Numbered from the stretch's first letter, positions 1 through 9,278 are shown. The stretch is DNA of 64,000 bases from Trichoderma breve (GCF_028502605.1 NW_026611593.1:1364001-1428000); one strand, 5' to 3'. Translations and numbers: made by a program. Notes: generated from the letters alone by a model not told the origin.

Positions 1-146
1 ACGCAGAACCTACCGTTGAGCGCCTCGTAGATTTGTCGAAACTTCTGTTTGGTCTTAGATTCTTGATGCTTATCGGGAGCAATGCCGGATATCGCTCCGT
101 AGAGGAGAAAAGAGGTCTGGCCATGGTCACCGATCTTGAGACTCAT
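1..146 (-). CDS. 5' part of small unknown gene, cut by window edge
   Basis: An open frame starts at the ATG at 144-146 on the minus strand (MSLKIGDHGQTSF...) and runs without a stop off the left edge, giving 48 codons. A TATATA box at 276-281 lies 130 bp upstream of the ATG, the same arrangement as the six genes to its right, so it is probably the next member of that head-to-tail array. Protein similarity to the array is weak: a short SFLLYG stretch followed about 25 residues later by IYEAL might match the TFYRG and VIEVF blocks of the neighbouring gene. A GTAGGT near the edge could also be a splice donor, so the last few codons are uncertain. Function unknown. Confidence 0.45.
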   Translation of the reverse strand, partial: MSLKIGDHGQTSFLLYGAISGIAPDKHQESKTKQKFRQIYEALNGRFC

Positions 147-275
147 TTTGCGCTGGTTGGCTGTCGTCGTTCTTGGTGTGTTTGAGTGTTTGAGTCTTTG
201 CTGTGTGTGTCGATGGTGTTGATTGGGATTGACGGAAGAGAATTATTGAGTTTACTTAGCAGAGAAGATGCGGTC

Positions 276-281
276 TATATA
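276..281 (-). promoter_or_regulatory. TATA box of the edge gene
   Basis: TATATA within CTATATAGAT, 130 bp upstream of the ATG at 146. It is one of seven similarly placed boxes in the array. Confidence 0.5.
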
Positions 282-314
282 GATAATCAGAGAACAATTA
301 CTCCTCCATGAGAA

Positions 315-426
315 GATGAACGTCTTGAGACTTCATTGACTACAGAGGATGAACGTCTTGAGACCTTATTGAGCACATAGGGATGAATGTCTTGAGACTC
401 CATTGAGCGTATGGGGGTGAACATCT
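315..426. repeat. 33-34 bp tandem repeat, about 3.3 copies
   Basis: Three consecutive units begin at 315, 348 and 382 with GATGAACGTCTTGAGAC or a one-base variant, then CATTGA or TATTGA and a variable CATAGG-like end. A partial fourth copy starts at 416. The repeat lies just upstream of the TATA box of the edge gene (minus strand). The period is not a multiple of three throughout, and I see no coding use. It could be an upstream regulatory tandem or simple slippage. Confidence 0.85.
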
Positions 427-888
427 ATCTGCGGATCAGGAAAACAAAGGATATCTTGAACGCTGTGCCGCCACAAAAGACTTGGAATAGAATCTTGAGT
501 TCACCTATGCCGCATCGTCAACTGGTATACACTGGTTTAGCCGCCGCCTAAGGGGGGAGGGTGTGTGTGTGATTGATACATCTTCCTTTTATTCAATTAC
601 ACTCCGTGTGTCCTGTGTCTGCCATCGTGTCTTGAACGGCAACACTCTGGAACTAGCTACAATGACTGTCCCCTCGGATGACCTTTCCGGTTCCTTGTTT
701 GCTCCATTCACTTCGCCACCTGTGAAAGATATTTTGGGTCTCTAGATGATGGTATTTGACATTTGATACGTATATGAGAAGAAAAAGTAAGCTGGTTGAC
801 ACTTGACAGAGCGCTCATATTAGCAACGACAATGTATTTCTCTCCGCAATAGCTTACAACATCCTTCACGTTCAAAGGCTACTGGCAC

Positions 889-1455
889 CTAGTTGGAATA
901 AACGTGCCCTAAAAGCCTAGGATCTGTGATATCCTCGAGATATACCACACGCAACTTGACGCCTCTCTTTTCATTCTCTTTTGTGGTTATCTCTTCGGCC
1001 CTAAGCCCCATGTGTGTAATCTTACTTATCGCAGTTCCAACTTCCCCCTCTTGAGCGTTTGCAATCTCAACCCATGTGTCCTCCCATTTCCGGTAGAGTC
1101 GTTGAGATTCCACTGTTTCGTTTACCTCTTTCAATTTCCCGAGTTCATTGTCCCGGAACCCATCCACGTCACGGGACCAGATCCAGAGAATCTGTTTCTT
1201 TAGACTGTGGAACACTTCGATAACATGGACGTCCTGCTTCTTCTTGATGCCCGGCTTCTTCTTGATACCCGGCTTATCCACTAGATTGTCGCCCCTGTAG
1301 AAGGTTCCAGCTCCCATTTCGTACTTGGTAGGGTAATCTTCGATCCCCATCTCCTTGAAAAATCTGGTAACCATGAGGGAATCGGACTCGCCAAAGCTAT
1401 AAGTATTGTGTTGATGGATCGATCTATTCGACAACAACATTTTGTTTGTTTGCAC
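889..1455 (-). CDS. array family protein, member B (188 aa, unknown function)
   Basis: Intronless frame of 188 codons. It is clearly homologous to the gene at 2396-2896. Shared blocks in order are a SYxFG(A/E)S start region with LM nearby, YRG(D/N)N, VHV(I/F)EVF, KQILW(I/V)W, R(D/H)VD and (N/S)EL. More distantly it shares the R...E...W signature with the genes at 3.7-7.3 kb. A six-residue unit (PGIKKK) is duplicated near residues 62-74, encoded by an 18-bp direct repeat. No signal peptide, membrane segment or known domain is visible. The start is placed at the first ATG because a TATATA box at 1548-1553 lies about 95 bp upstream. It is one of at least six head-to-tail copies. Not recognised as any named family; a cytoplasmic protein is the simplest guess. 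Confidence 0.75.
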   Translation of the reverse strand: MQTNKMLLSNRSIHQHNTYSFGESDSLMVTRFFKEMGIEDYPTKYEMGAGTFYRGDNLVDKPGIKKKPGIKKKQDVHVIEVFHSLKKQILWIWSRDVDGFRDNELGKLKEVNETVESQRLYRKWEDTWVEIANAQEGEVGTAISKITHMGLRAEEITTKENEKRGVKLRVVYLEDITDPRLLGHVYSN

Positions 1456-1547
1456 GAGTACGTGAACTTTATTATATTTGCAAATGATGCTAAGAGTAAT
1501 CGATGACGAGCTTCATTATCCTAGAAATCTAGGGGGTAACTGAAGTT

Positions 1548-1553
1548 TATATA
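1548..1553 (-). promoter_or_regulatory. TATA box of array member B
   Basis: TATATA within GTTTATATAGG about 95 bp upstream of the ATG at 1455. The same GAAGTTTATATAG context recurs upstream of the next copy at 3004-3009, which shows that the promoter was duplicated with the gene. Confidence 0.55.
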
Positions 1554-2395
1554 GGTAGATAAATAGCAGGCAACTATATGCCAATGAATCAATAATCGTG
1601 TTTGAACAAAGAGTCTTTGAACAAAGCAAGATGAACAGCAGTATCTGCTTTATGAAAACAAAGGATGTCTTGAAGGCGTACAGGCGCTTAACACTTGGCC
1701 AATAATCTTAGGTTTGCCGGTGTCGCATTATTATCTCATCTACGCCGCTTTGGCCTCCCAAGGACGCGTAATCTTGATATTTCACTTTGTTAAGAAAGGA
1801 AAACCTGCTTCCGACGTCTAGAAGGACCTATCCTATAATGTATTCGAAGTATCCTTGATATCAGCCTCAATAGCCAAATTTTCTAACCCCATGCCCCATT
1901 CCACATTCCTCCACCTCTAGCCCTCCAAGTGTCCTCCATAGAGGGCACAATTTCTATGAACATCTCAGAAGATATTGTTACAGACAAAATTGTCGTATTG
2001 GGGGAAACAAAGATTACTTGGAGGCCTTGCGGGCGCTTAAGAGCTAGCTAGTGTTTATAGTCTAGCAGTTGAGACTCTTTTCATCCCAAGTCGGCTTTGC
2101 AGTAACCAAACATACATCGTGAGCAGGTACAAGTCCCTAAGGCAAAGATTTCTTCTTCTACTATACAGAAACTTCTAAAAGAAACAGAAACACGTGCTAT
2201 AACCGCGTGACCTGGTGAGTGGGTAGAATGAGGAGAAAACAGAGCTTTCTTTCATACAAATAAGCAACAACAATATATTTCTCTCCATGATAGCCTATAG
2301 CATCCGCAACATCACAATTGTGCTAACTAGAATGGTAATTCCACATGTTCCCATCACTACTCAGTGTGTCTACCTGTCTGATGGGCCTAACGTTT

Positions 2396-2896
2396 TTATT
2401 TTGTGACAGATACGATAGCCAAATAGATGCCGGTCGCAATATCCTGCCTTGTGTCCAAGACTTCAACGTGCCCCAGCTCCGGTATCTCGTTCAGTTTGGC
2501 CTGGAATCCCTCCTTTGTCCCGAAATTTGGTTCCAAAACTTCACCTTCAGGCGTTGCCTTGGATTCCAATCCCGCGAATGCAATCTTCTTCCATCTCGCT
2601 TCCCAATGCACAAGCAATGCCGTAGATTCATCGTCTTTCGTGATCTTGTTAATGTCCACCAATTCACTCTCTTGGAATTTATCCACGTGACGAAACCAGA
2701 CCCAGAGAATCTGTTTCTGTGTAGTGTCGAACACCTCGAAGACATGGACCATACTTTTCTTGAAGTTGTTGCCTCTGTAGAGGACTCCGAGTCCCTGGTC
2801 GCCTACGGGATCGTTTTCTTGAAGTTCGACGAGGAGATCGTCAATCATGAGACCGTTTGAGGCGCCAAAGTGATAAGAATCGTTTAAATCCGCCAT
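2396..2896 (-). CDS. array family protein, member C (166 aa, unknown function)
   Basis: Intronless frame of 166 codons and the closest paralogue of member B. It carries SYHFGASNGLM at residues 7-17, then YRGNNFKK, VHVFEVF, KQILWVWFRHVDKF and ESEL in the same order and spacing, but lacks the PGIKKK insertion. The C-terminal third has diverged beyond recognition. The start is supported by a TATATA box at 3004-3009, about 108 bp upstream. Flanking DNA is also duplicated: the stretch at about 2260-2340 matches about 800-890, with the shared run ATATTTCTCTCC. No transmembrane segment, signal peptide or catalytic motif is visible. A long frame exists on the opposite strand here (2345-2860), but family conservation is only on the minus strand. 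Confidence 0.75.
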   Translation of the reverse strand: MADLNDSYHFGASNGLMIDDLLVELQENDPVGDQGLGVLYRGNNFKKSMVHVFEVFDTTQKQILWVWFRHVDKFQESELVDINKITKDDESTALLVHWEARWKKIAFAGLESKATPEGEVLEPNFGTKEGFQAKLNEIPELGHVEVLDTRQDIATGIYLAIVSVTK

Positions 2897-3003
2897 CTTG
2901 TATGTGTCTACGGATGCTCGAATTTTCTCGTATGTGTAGATGGTGTTTAGCGTAGTTGATGATGAGCTTCATTATACTTACAAACCACAGCGTAGATGAA
3001 GTT

Positions 3004-3009
3004 TATATA
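3004..3009 (-). promoter_or_regulatory. TATA box of array member C
   Basis: TATATA about 108 bp upstream of the ATG at 2896, in the same AAGTTTATATAG context as the box at 1548. Confidence 0.55.
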
Positions 3010-3685
3010 GATGAGCAGCAAGTAGCTGCATGTTTGTGAATCTGAGAACAATTTTGAACGCATTATGAACGACAAAGGTCACCAGGTTGAGAAAAAGGTC
3101 TCGAACAGTGTGTGAACGCCGAAGAATTGATCAATGTTCATGAAAGTGGCAAGTAGGGGGTTCTTGTCATCCCAAGTCCTCCTTTTAGTAACAATAGTGT
3201 ATCGAGTGAACAGGTAAAAGCACCCCGGACAAAGAAAGACTGTGTACTACATCGTTTTTGAAGAGAGAGAGACGCATGTGCTACGATTGTGCGGCCTGAT
3301 GAGTGAATAGAATGAAGAGACAAAGCTTTTGTTTTATTTTTAGAGCAGTGAATAACTTCTGAATCGTAGCAACTGTGATACAGGCTGGTAACATGACAAA
3401 TAAACAAAAGCCTCTTTCATATAAGTGTTGTATACAAAAAAAGATCCCAGAATAAGACAATGATTGCTTTGGTGTAAGTCTGGTTAACGCCTCGCCTGGT
3501 AGATAATATGCATTATTTCGACAGCGTCACTTGTATCACTGCGTTAGCAGAGCACATTTTTGTGTAAATAGAATTTATTGATAACCAATGTCACGACTAT
3601 CTCTTAATCCTCGGGACCAATCATCCGCAGAACCTCCATAACCATAAGATAAACCTCACTGGGTCCAAGGGTCCGTCCACGAAGG

Positions 3686-4162
3686 CTAGAGTGAATCGGC
3701 GTCCTCTGTGAGATTCACCCGTCTCCCAACAAGATAGTCGAATCGTGGATGCATGAAGACATGCCACGCCTTCATCTGCGGGGTATCTTCCAGAAACTCG
3801 ACACGAGATCCTCCGTGATAAAACTGCTCATCTGTGTGTGCCTTGTGCATTTGGACTAGCTCAGATATGTGACATCGAGTGCAGTTAAATTTGGCGTTTC
3901 CTGCAACGAATTCTCCAGAGAGAGCAACGCGGCCATTTGGCGAAATCTTGAATTCCGTCTTCGGTAGGCTGAGACTCCAGACAAGGAAGTGATAGCGCTC
4001 GCTGCCGGCAATTTCCAAGATTTTGAGGTCCGGGCTGTCCTTCTCCTCTTGAATATACCTGAAAAAGGTCGAATTGGTCATGTCAAAGTCTTTCATGTAC
4101 TTTGGAGGGGGGTCAAGAGCCAAAAGGCTGTCGACTCTGGCGGAAAAACGCAAGGGGAGCAT
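3686..4162 (-). CDS. array family protein, member D (158 aa, unknown function)
   Basis: Intronless frame of 158 codons. Near the N-terminus it reads VDSLLAL, then FDMTNSTFFRYI, DSPDLKILEIAG, FLVWSLSLPKTEF and SPNGRVALSGEF. This is the fuller form of the family core seen in the three genes to its right. The R (FFRYI), E (LEIA) and W (LVWS) positions are kept in all six complete members. The C-terminal half, with a CTRCH segment, is private to this copy. The start at 4162 is supported by a TATATA at 4250-4255, about 88 bp upstream. No known domain, signal peptide or membrane helix is visible. Function cannot be assigned from sequence. Confidence 0.72.
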   Translation of the reverse strand: MLPLRFSARVDSLLALDPPPKYMKDFDMTNSTFFRYIQEEKDSPDLKILEIAGSERYHFLVWSLSLPKTEFKISPNGRVALSGEFVAGNAKFNCTRCHISELVQMHKAHTDEQFYHGGSRVEFLEDTPQMKAWHVFMHPRFDYLVGRRVNLTEDADSL

Positions 4163-4249
4163 TGTTGCTGATTGCAGGTGACTGCTGTATGATGTTGTAA
4201 GAGTAAGTTAGACGTAGCGCGGATTTGTTTGTTGTGGTCGAGGGCAGAA

Positions 4250-4255
4250 TATATA
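4250..4255 (-). promoter_or_regulatory. TATA box of array member D
   Basis: TATATA within GAATATATAATG, about 88 bp upstream of the ATG at 4162. Confidence 0.5.
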
Positions 4256-4551
4256 ATGTTTCTGATGAGGAAAGTGCCAGATTAAATAGGAAGCCAGCAC
4301 CAACCATGTTCATATACTGGGCAGCAACTTTCAGGCTGAGATGACGGACTGTTCCTTTTTTTCCTTCAGGAATTTTGCTTTCAAAGGGTATGTGTAGTTC
4401 AACCAGTTGTGGGAGCAGTTCAACGAATAATCTCAGATTTGCATCTTGAACAAACGTTGCACTTAGCCCACATCTTAAACATCGAAAATTGAACCTGAGT
4501 TTGGCAGTATCAAGACATGATTACTCGTTTAACTGTGTCGGCAAGGCAAAG

Positions 4552-5109
4552 TCAAATACGCAACGCATATTCATTATCATGACCCATACATGCCCCTAAT
4601 CCGAGGTGCTGAGCAATCCATCCAAGCCTGTCCCACAGAGCTACCATCAGCGATCGCCTTTCATCCTCCCGATATCTTTCATCCTCCCGATACCTTTCAT
4701 CTTCCCGATACCATGCCTTCCCGTTCAGGAATTTGCTCTCCAAAGCAGTGATCAGAACGCCGTTTTCTCCACGCTCATCAAACTCATACATATGTAGCTC
4801 TCTCAGAAATACGAAGAGCAGTTCAAATTTAGATGCTAAAACTTCATCGAGCTTGACTGGAATATGTAATCCAGATAAATCGACGCGGTCTTCGTCAGAA
4901 GTTGAAAAATCTGTTTTTGGTCGATCGTAACACCATATAAACTGGTCATGCTGACGGCAAGCAATTTCGACGATACTAATGATTGAGTCATCCGTTTTGA
5001 CGTACATTATAAACCGGAGAAAAGTTGCATTGGGTATGTCATAGCCACGAAGAACCAAAAGGTTGTCAACTTCGGCTTCTGGATACAAGGAAGAGAGCGA
5101 TGGTGTCAT
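4552..5109 (-). CDS. array family protein, member E (185 aa, unknown function)
   Basis: Intronless frame of 185 codons with the family core: VDNLLVLRGYDIPNATFLRFI, then IVEIAC, FIWCYDRPKTDF and RVDLSG. It matches members D, F and G in order. Near residues 134-152 the six-residue unit YREDER occurs three times, encoded by an almost perfect 18-bp tandem repeat at about 4661-4715, so this highly charged segment has expanded by slippage. The C-terminus is private. A TATATATA at 5213-5220 about 104 bp upstream supports the start. No signal peptide, membrane span or enzymatic motif is visible. Function unknown. Confidence 0.72.
   Translation of the reverse strand: MTPSLSSLYPEAEVDNLLVLRGYDIPNATFLRFIMYVKTDDSIISIVEIACRQHDQFIWCYDRPKTDFSTSDEDRVDLSGLHIPVKLDEVLASKFELLFVFLRELHMYEFDERGENGVLITALESKFLNGKAWYREDERYREDERYREDERRSLMVALWDRLGWIAQHLGLGACMGHDNEYALRI
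4661..4716. repeat. 18-bp tandem repeat, about 3 copies, coding
   Basis: CTCCCGATAYCTTTCATC-type units, 18 bp each, lie inside member E. On the minus strand they encode three YREDER blocks. The period is a multiple of three, so copy-number change keeps the frame. Confidence 0.85.
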
Positions 5110-5212
5110 TTGGACATTGCAATAATATCACAAATGTGCTTTTCTTAAGGATGTGTATGAAGTTCATTGAATGAGAACAAGCCGTCAGGAGCTGCCGATG
5201 CGGTGGTCGGAT

Positions 5213-5220
5213 TATATATA
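5213..5220 (-). promoter_or_regulatory. TATA box of array member E
   Basis: TATATATA about 104 bp upstream of the ATG at 5109. Confidence 0.5.
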
Positions 5221-5755
5221 CGATGAAGTAAGGCCAGCAATATTCTTGCATCAGGAGACAACTTCAGATTGGGATAACAAAGGCTGCAATGCAGACTGCA
5301 CGGGCGCCTAAGAGTTGGCCAATGCTCTCAAGTACCGGTTGGTAGGCTCTCCTCGTCCCAAATTAATCTTTCATCAACCATTAAAGCGTCAGGTGAGCAG
5401 ATTCAGGAATCGCCTCGTAGAACCTTATCGAAGCCCTAAGAAGCAAACAGATGAGCTGGTGGTTGGAGTGTGGATGGAATGCCAATCTCTAGTCTTCTAA
5501 CGTACAGAATTACATACAATCTTAGGGAAACGTTGAGCAATTACTATGAAAAAATCGCATATATTACCCTTGAAGCATAAGAATTGTATTTTAATATCGC
5601 AGCGACTTAAGTATAAAGTTAGATTCATGTGTAGCGGTAACAACAGTGGTAAGTATTTCCCATTCCTAATAATTGAACGATGTTTTTGTCACAATCTCTT
5701 CTTGTAGCTCTTGACATATCTCCCAAAGCTGCCACGGCTCGCAATTAAACCCATT

Positions 5756-6178
5756 CTAAAGCACTCTGGAATAGTGTAATTCTGATGCTGACTTCTTACG
5801 CCAAAACCTAGTACCTTCCGGGGCTTTAAGCTCAGTATAACTATTGGATGTCTGATAATGTTTTTCAATGCGATTGGATATTTCTTTAGCATTAGGCGTA
5901 TAAAGACAGGTACCAGTGAGGTTGAGGGGGCCGTCAGGCGATGTTTGAAGGAGAAACTTAGGCAAAGTATAGACCCAGATGAAGACGTCGTCTTCGTCTG
6001 TGCCACAAGTGGCCCGTTCCAAGAAATGGACGTCCGGGGAGTCTTTATCTGATAACATGAAAATTCGAACAAACTTGGCGTTATATAACTCGGTCGGTAA
6101 ATAGTGAGTAAGGTTGTCCTCATGATTCCAGATTTGGTAATTATCGACGGATTCCCCGAAAAGATCAAAAAATGACAT
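5756..6178 (-). CDS. array family protein, member F (140 aa, unknown function)
   Basis: The open frame extends up to 6352, but I start it at the ATG at 6178 (MSFFDLFGES...). Family similarity begins there, the 58 upstream codons cover a TATA-like element near 6303, and the resulting length fits the other members. Family blocks are LPTELYNAKFVRIF, DSPDVHFLERA, VFIWVYTLPKF and SPDGPLNLTG; the R, E and W signature positions are present. It is shorter at the C-terminus than members D and E. No known domain, signal peptide or membrane helix is visible. If the longer start were used, the extension would be S/T-rich. Confidence 0.68.
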   Translation of the reverse strand: MSFFDLFGESVDNYQIWNHEDNLTHYLPTELYNAKFVRIFMLSDKDSPDVHFLERATCGTDEDDVFIWVYTLPKFLLQTSPDGPLNLTGTCLYTPNAKEISNRIEKHYQTSNSYTELKAPEGTRFWRKKSASELHYSRVL

Positions 6179-6302
6179 TTTGGATACTTTGTGATGAGTC
6201 GATGTGGCGGTGGTGGTCAATGAGTATTTGGTATATTCCAGTATACTTAGAGTTGCGAATGAAGAAAGTCTCGAGGATAATTTGAATGAAACTCCATGGC
6301 TT

Positions 6303-6307
6303 TTATA
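6303..6307 (-). promoter_or_regulatory. weak TATA-like element of array member F
   Basis: TTTTATAGAT about 125 bp upstream of the ATG at 6178. It is a poorer match than the other six boxes but at a comparable distance. Confidence 0.3.
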
Positions 6308-6836
6308 GATGGCCAGGAGACTTAGCAATGGCAGCCCAAATAAATCTATCATAGGATAGTTCCGGATTAAGATAACAAAGAGCTACTTCATACATCAAGA
6401 AACGGAGTCACGAGGGTCAAGCAAACATGTCATAGACTATGATGGGGGAAGATCGCTCAGAGTAACGCTCGGGTCGTTTTGCACAGACTTCTCAAGATGA
6501 ACAGACAGACATTAGACAAAGAGGAGACCTTGGGCTTCACATCACCAGCCATTGCTACAAATCATGTGCTATTATTTCTTTTAATCAGTTCGTTTCAAGT
6601 GAGTGGAATAGGAGCAAAGAAAAAGTCTTATTTCTCTACTAATCCCAAAGGTGAAGGATAGTCTAACTATACCCAGAGCCACACTGGACAAAGAGTCTGA
6701 AGATCTTCTGCTGGTTTGACCCCAGCCGTCATGTTTCACTCTCAGTCTTCACCTTGGCCTCTGCCTTGATTCCAAACTACATACGATCGTCAAACTCTGT
6801 GGTGATGTCGACCTCCGTCTTGATGTTGGCCTTCGC

Positions 6837-7262
6837 CTAGATATTCACCCATATCATATCCGGCAACTTCTTCACGCACCATGCCAATCTGTCGTGAGTC
6901 TCCCCAAACTCTTCAAGAACGACGCAACGCTCATCCTCAAGGCCTCGACCGGCGTTTCGGTGCTCCTCCAACTCGTTAACAAGGATCCATAATACCTGAT
7001 CCATTTCTGTCTCAGAGAGATAAGACGACCCATGACGAGCCCTGGGCCACCTCACTCGCTCCGTCTTCAGGACTTGCTTCTTCCACGCAAAAAAGCAGTC
7101 TGCGAAACAAGCTACTTCAGTATGGAAGTCGAATTCGCCCCAACTAGGGTAGCTGTCCATCCTGAAGAACCGCGCTTTAGATAGGTCGAAGTTCCTGAGG
7201 TAGTAGGGAACTCCATCTCTGAGTGCGACTAGAGAGTCGACCGGGACAATTAATAGAGGCAT
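6837..7262 (-). CDS. array family protein, member G (141 aa, unknown function)
   Basis: Start chosen at the ATG at 7262 (MPLLIVPVDSLVALRDG...), although the frame stays open to 7415. The VDSLVAL block opens the family core here exactly as in member D, and the upstream extension would read through a TATATA at 7385-7390. Core blocks are LRNFDLSKARFFRM, then FDFHTEVAC and FFAWKKQVLKTER. The R, E and W positions are kept, but the acidic stretch before E has diverged. It is the rightmost member of the array. No known domain or targeting signal is visible. Function unknown. Confidence 0.68.
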   Translation of the reverse strand: MPLLIVPVDSLVALRDGVPYYLRNFDLSKARFFRMDSYPSWGEFDFHTEVACFADCFFAWKKQVLKTERVRWPRARHGSSYLSETEMDQVLWILVNELEEHRNAGRGLEDERCVVLEEFGETHDRLAWCVKKLPDMIWVNI

Positions 7263-7384
7263 TACTGCTCTTATAGGAAGGTGAGTAATGATTTCAGTTT
7301 GTTTATATGTGGACTCGGAAGTTTTGGATGAAGAAGCGACTGCAGCACGGTTAAGCTCCTTGGAAGCCGTGGGCGAGAGGCTGT

Positions 7385-7390
7385 TATATA
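7385..7390 (-). promoter_or_regulatory. TATA box of array member G
   Basis: TATATA within GTTATATAGAAA, about 123 bp upstream of the chosen ATG at 7262. Confidence 0.5.
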
Positions 7391-7685
7391 GAAATCGGAG
7401 CCGGTCATGAGTCAATATGTGTGAACAAGGTACATATGTAGAAAGCAGTGTTTAACGAATGAGCTTTCATGAAAATTGAACAAAGACGAAGGACATGGTG
7501 TGACTGTGTCCTCGTTTGAATGCACAATTTGTTCAGAAATGGATTACACGACATGGAGGCAAATTCGTCACCCAAGTAGACAAAGCGAAAAGGAGCCTTG
7601 TTAGTCCAAGTTCAACAGCATTGCGCACTCTCATATGACACCTGTAGCCATCAATCAACATTTATTCAATGCTTCGTTTGTGTGA

Positions 7686-9278
7686 TTACATGTAACTGGC
7701 TTGCTTCAATTCACTCAACCAAAAATCTCTCCGTGCTGCATCAATCTGCTCCAAGTAAAATCGGGCGCACGCGGCGCCGTCACAACCTCGACCAATATCT
7801 GCAGTGCACTGATCCAAGAGCTTCGATGTTATTTTATTCAGCCTCTCTAGTGAACCGTTATCAGCCACGAATATAGAGGACAATTCCACTATTTCACAAG
7901 AGGAGTGACGTATTGCTGGTATCTCAGTTTGAGTATCTGTTGGGTGAGCTGGTGTCGGTTGCACATTGGTTTGTGATGCACTTGGTCCATCCATTTCTGA
8001 ATCGGATTGCAAAATATCCTCTCTTAGTATATTCGAATCGCTCTTACATCGGCCCTGCTCCATGTTTGCTCGTTTCTGCGCGGACTGTGATCTAGGCGTC
8101 GTGCTTTTTCTGTCCCTGACAAAAGGCAAATTGCGAGTTCGAGGCATCAATGCGCGAAAATCTTGTGTAGATTGCAACTTGTACGAGACATCGGCTTCAT
8201 CCGGAGTTTGAGAATCCTCCGCTGTGGAAGCAATAGTGTCTTGACTTGCTTGTGGGGTCTCTTGAGAACATGCTGAGTCGTAGTCATTCATGTCCAAGCA
8301 TATCAGCTGCCGCCAGGCTTGCGACGATGTATTCGGATCGGATTCAGATCGATTACTCAGCAAAGAACATATATCTTGAGCATTCGAAAAGACGCTAGAT
8401 TGACTACTCGGTAGGGAAGACATGGGGGATGTATCTTGGCTATTAATGTCGATGGTGTTTCGCAGCGGAGAGCTCACTCGGGGTTGATACATGTTGCTGT
8501 GGTGGCCGAGATACGATCGATAAGGATTTTGATAAGGAGCGTAAGTGTTTCCTGGCATCATCTGGTACACTGACTGCTGTGACAGGTCTTGTGGCGGAGA
8601 TTGAAGAGGTTGATATTGTGCATCTGTTGACTGCAGCTGAATTAGCGGTACGTCTGAGTTTAACATTGAAAGGAATGAAAATTGCGATTGTGTTGGCGAG
8701 CTTTCATGTCTATCTAATGGAGTGATGGAGCTCAATCGCGGTGCAAAATCGCGGTGCGAAGGTGTTGGATAGGATTGACAACGAGCTAGATTTGTAGCGG
8801 CAGCGTGAGGCAGGCCAGATATGCCGTCTTTGACCTGGAACCCGAATTTCTTTAGAGCGTATATGACGACATTAAGATCTCGAGTTTCTTTAAAGGTAAA
8901 TAAAACGGTTTGCTTCTTTTGATGTATTTGAATGCACATTTGGTGAGAGGGCCTGTCGATGGTGATAGTCTCTAGAATATTGTTGGGTGATGTGATTAGT
9001 TCGGTAAGCTGGATAGATAGCTAATGTTGCTGTTAGATTCGCGCCAAACCAGTGGGTAGGAAATCAGAGATCAAGTAAAATTATACCACACGTCGCAGTC
9101 CCAAATGCGATTGAAGCATCATATCGTTTGCGTCTCCGGCTATGGTCCTTCGTGCTTCCAGGGTAGCAGTCAAGCAGCTCTCTAGCTGGGCAGCATCGTA
9201 AACAGTGGAAGTGGATCCATCGTGGATCTCTAATCGCCGCAGAGGGCAGCCAGACAGCGGAGTTGGTGCGAGGGGCAT
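7686..9278 (-). CDS. candidate Rec114-type meiotic recombination protein (504 aa)
   Basis: Two exons, 9278-9087 and 9008-7686, separated by an intron with donor GTATAA, a CTAAC branch site and a CAG acceptor; together they give 504 codons plus stop. Seen in the protein: a compact N-terminal domain of about 125 residues with alternating hydrophobic strands (LTELI, ILETITID, VLFTFKE) and a closing helix (VVIYALKKFGF), then a long polar region with 13 SQ or TQ pairs between about residues 170 and 422, then a conserved-looking helical C-terminus (LERLNKITSKLLDQC... ending DFWLSELKQ). Rec114 proteins are known for an N-terminal PH-like fold, Tel1/Mec1 SQ/TQ sites and a short C-terminal helix region that binds Mei4. 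That layout is my reason for the call; it is inference, and another SQ/TQ-rich checkpoint or meiotic factor is possible. It is divergent from RSC9. Confidence 0.5.

Noticed and set aside
2345..2860. 171-codon plus-strand frame overlapping array member C
   Set aside because: Only the minus-strand frame is conserved with member B; the plus frame is a shadow.
6179..6352. Longer N-terminus for member F (58 extra codons)
   Set aside because: It would include the TATA-like element and is not shared with paralogues.
7263..7415. Longer N-terminus for member G (51 extra codons)
   Set aside because: It reads through a canonical TATATA, and family similarity begins at the internal ATG.
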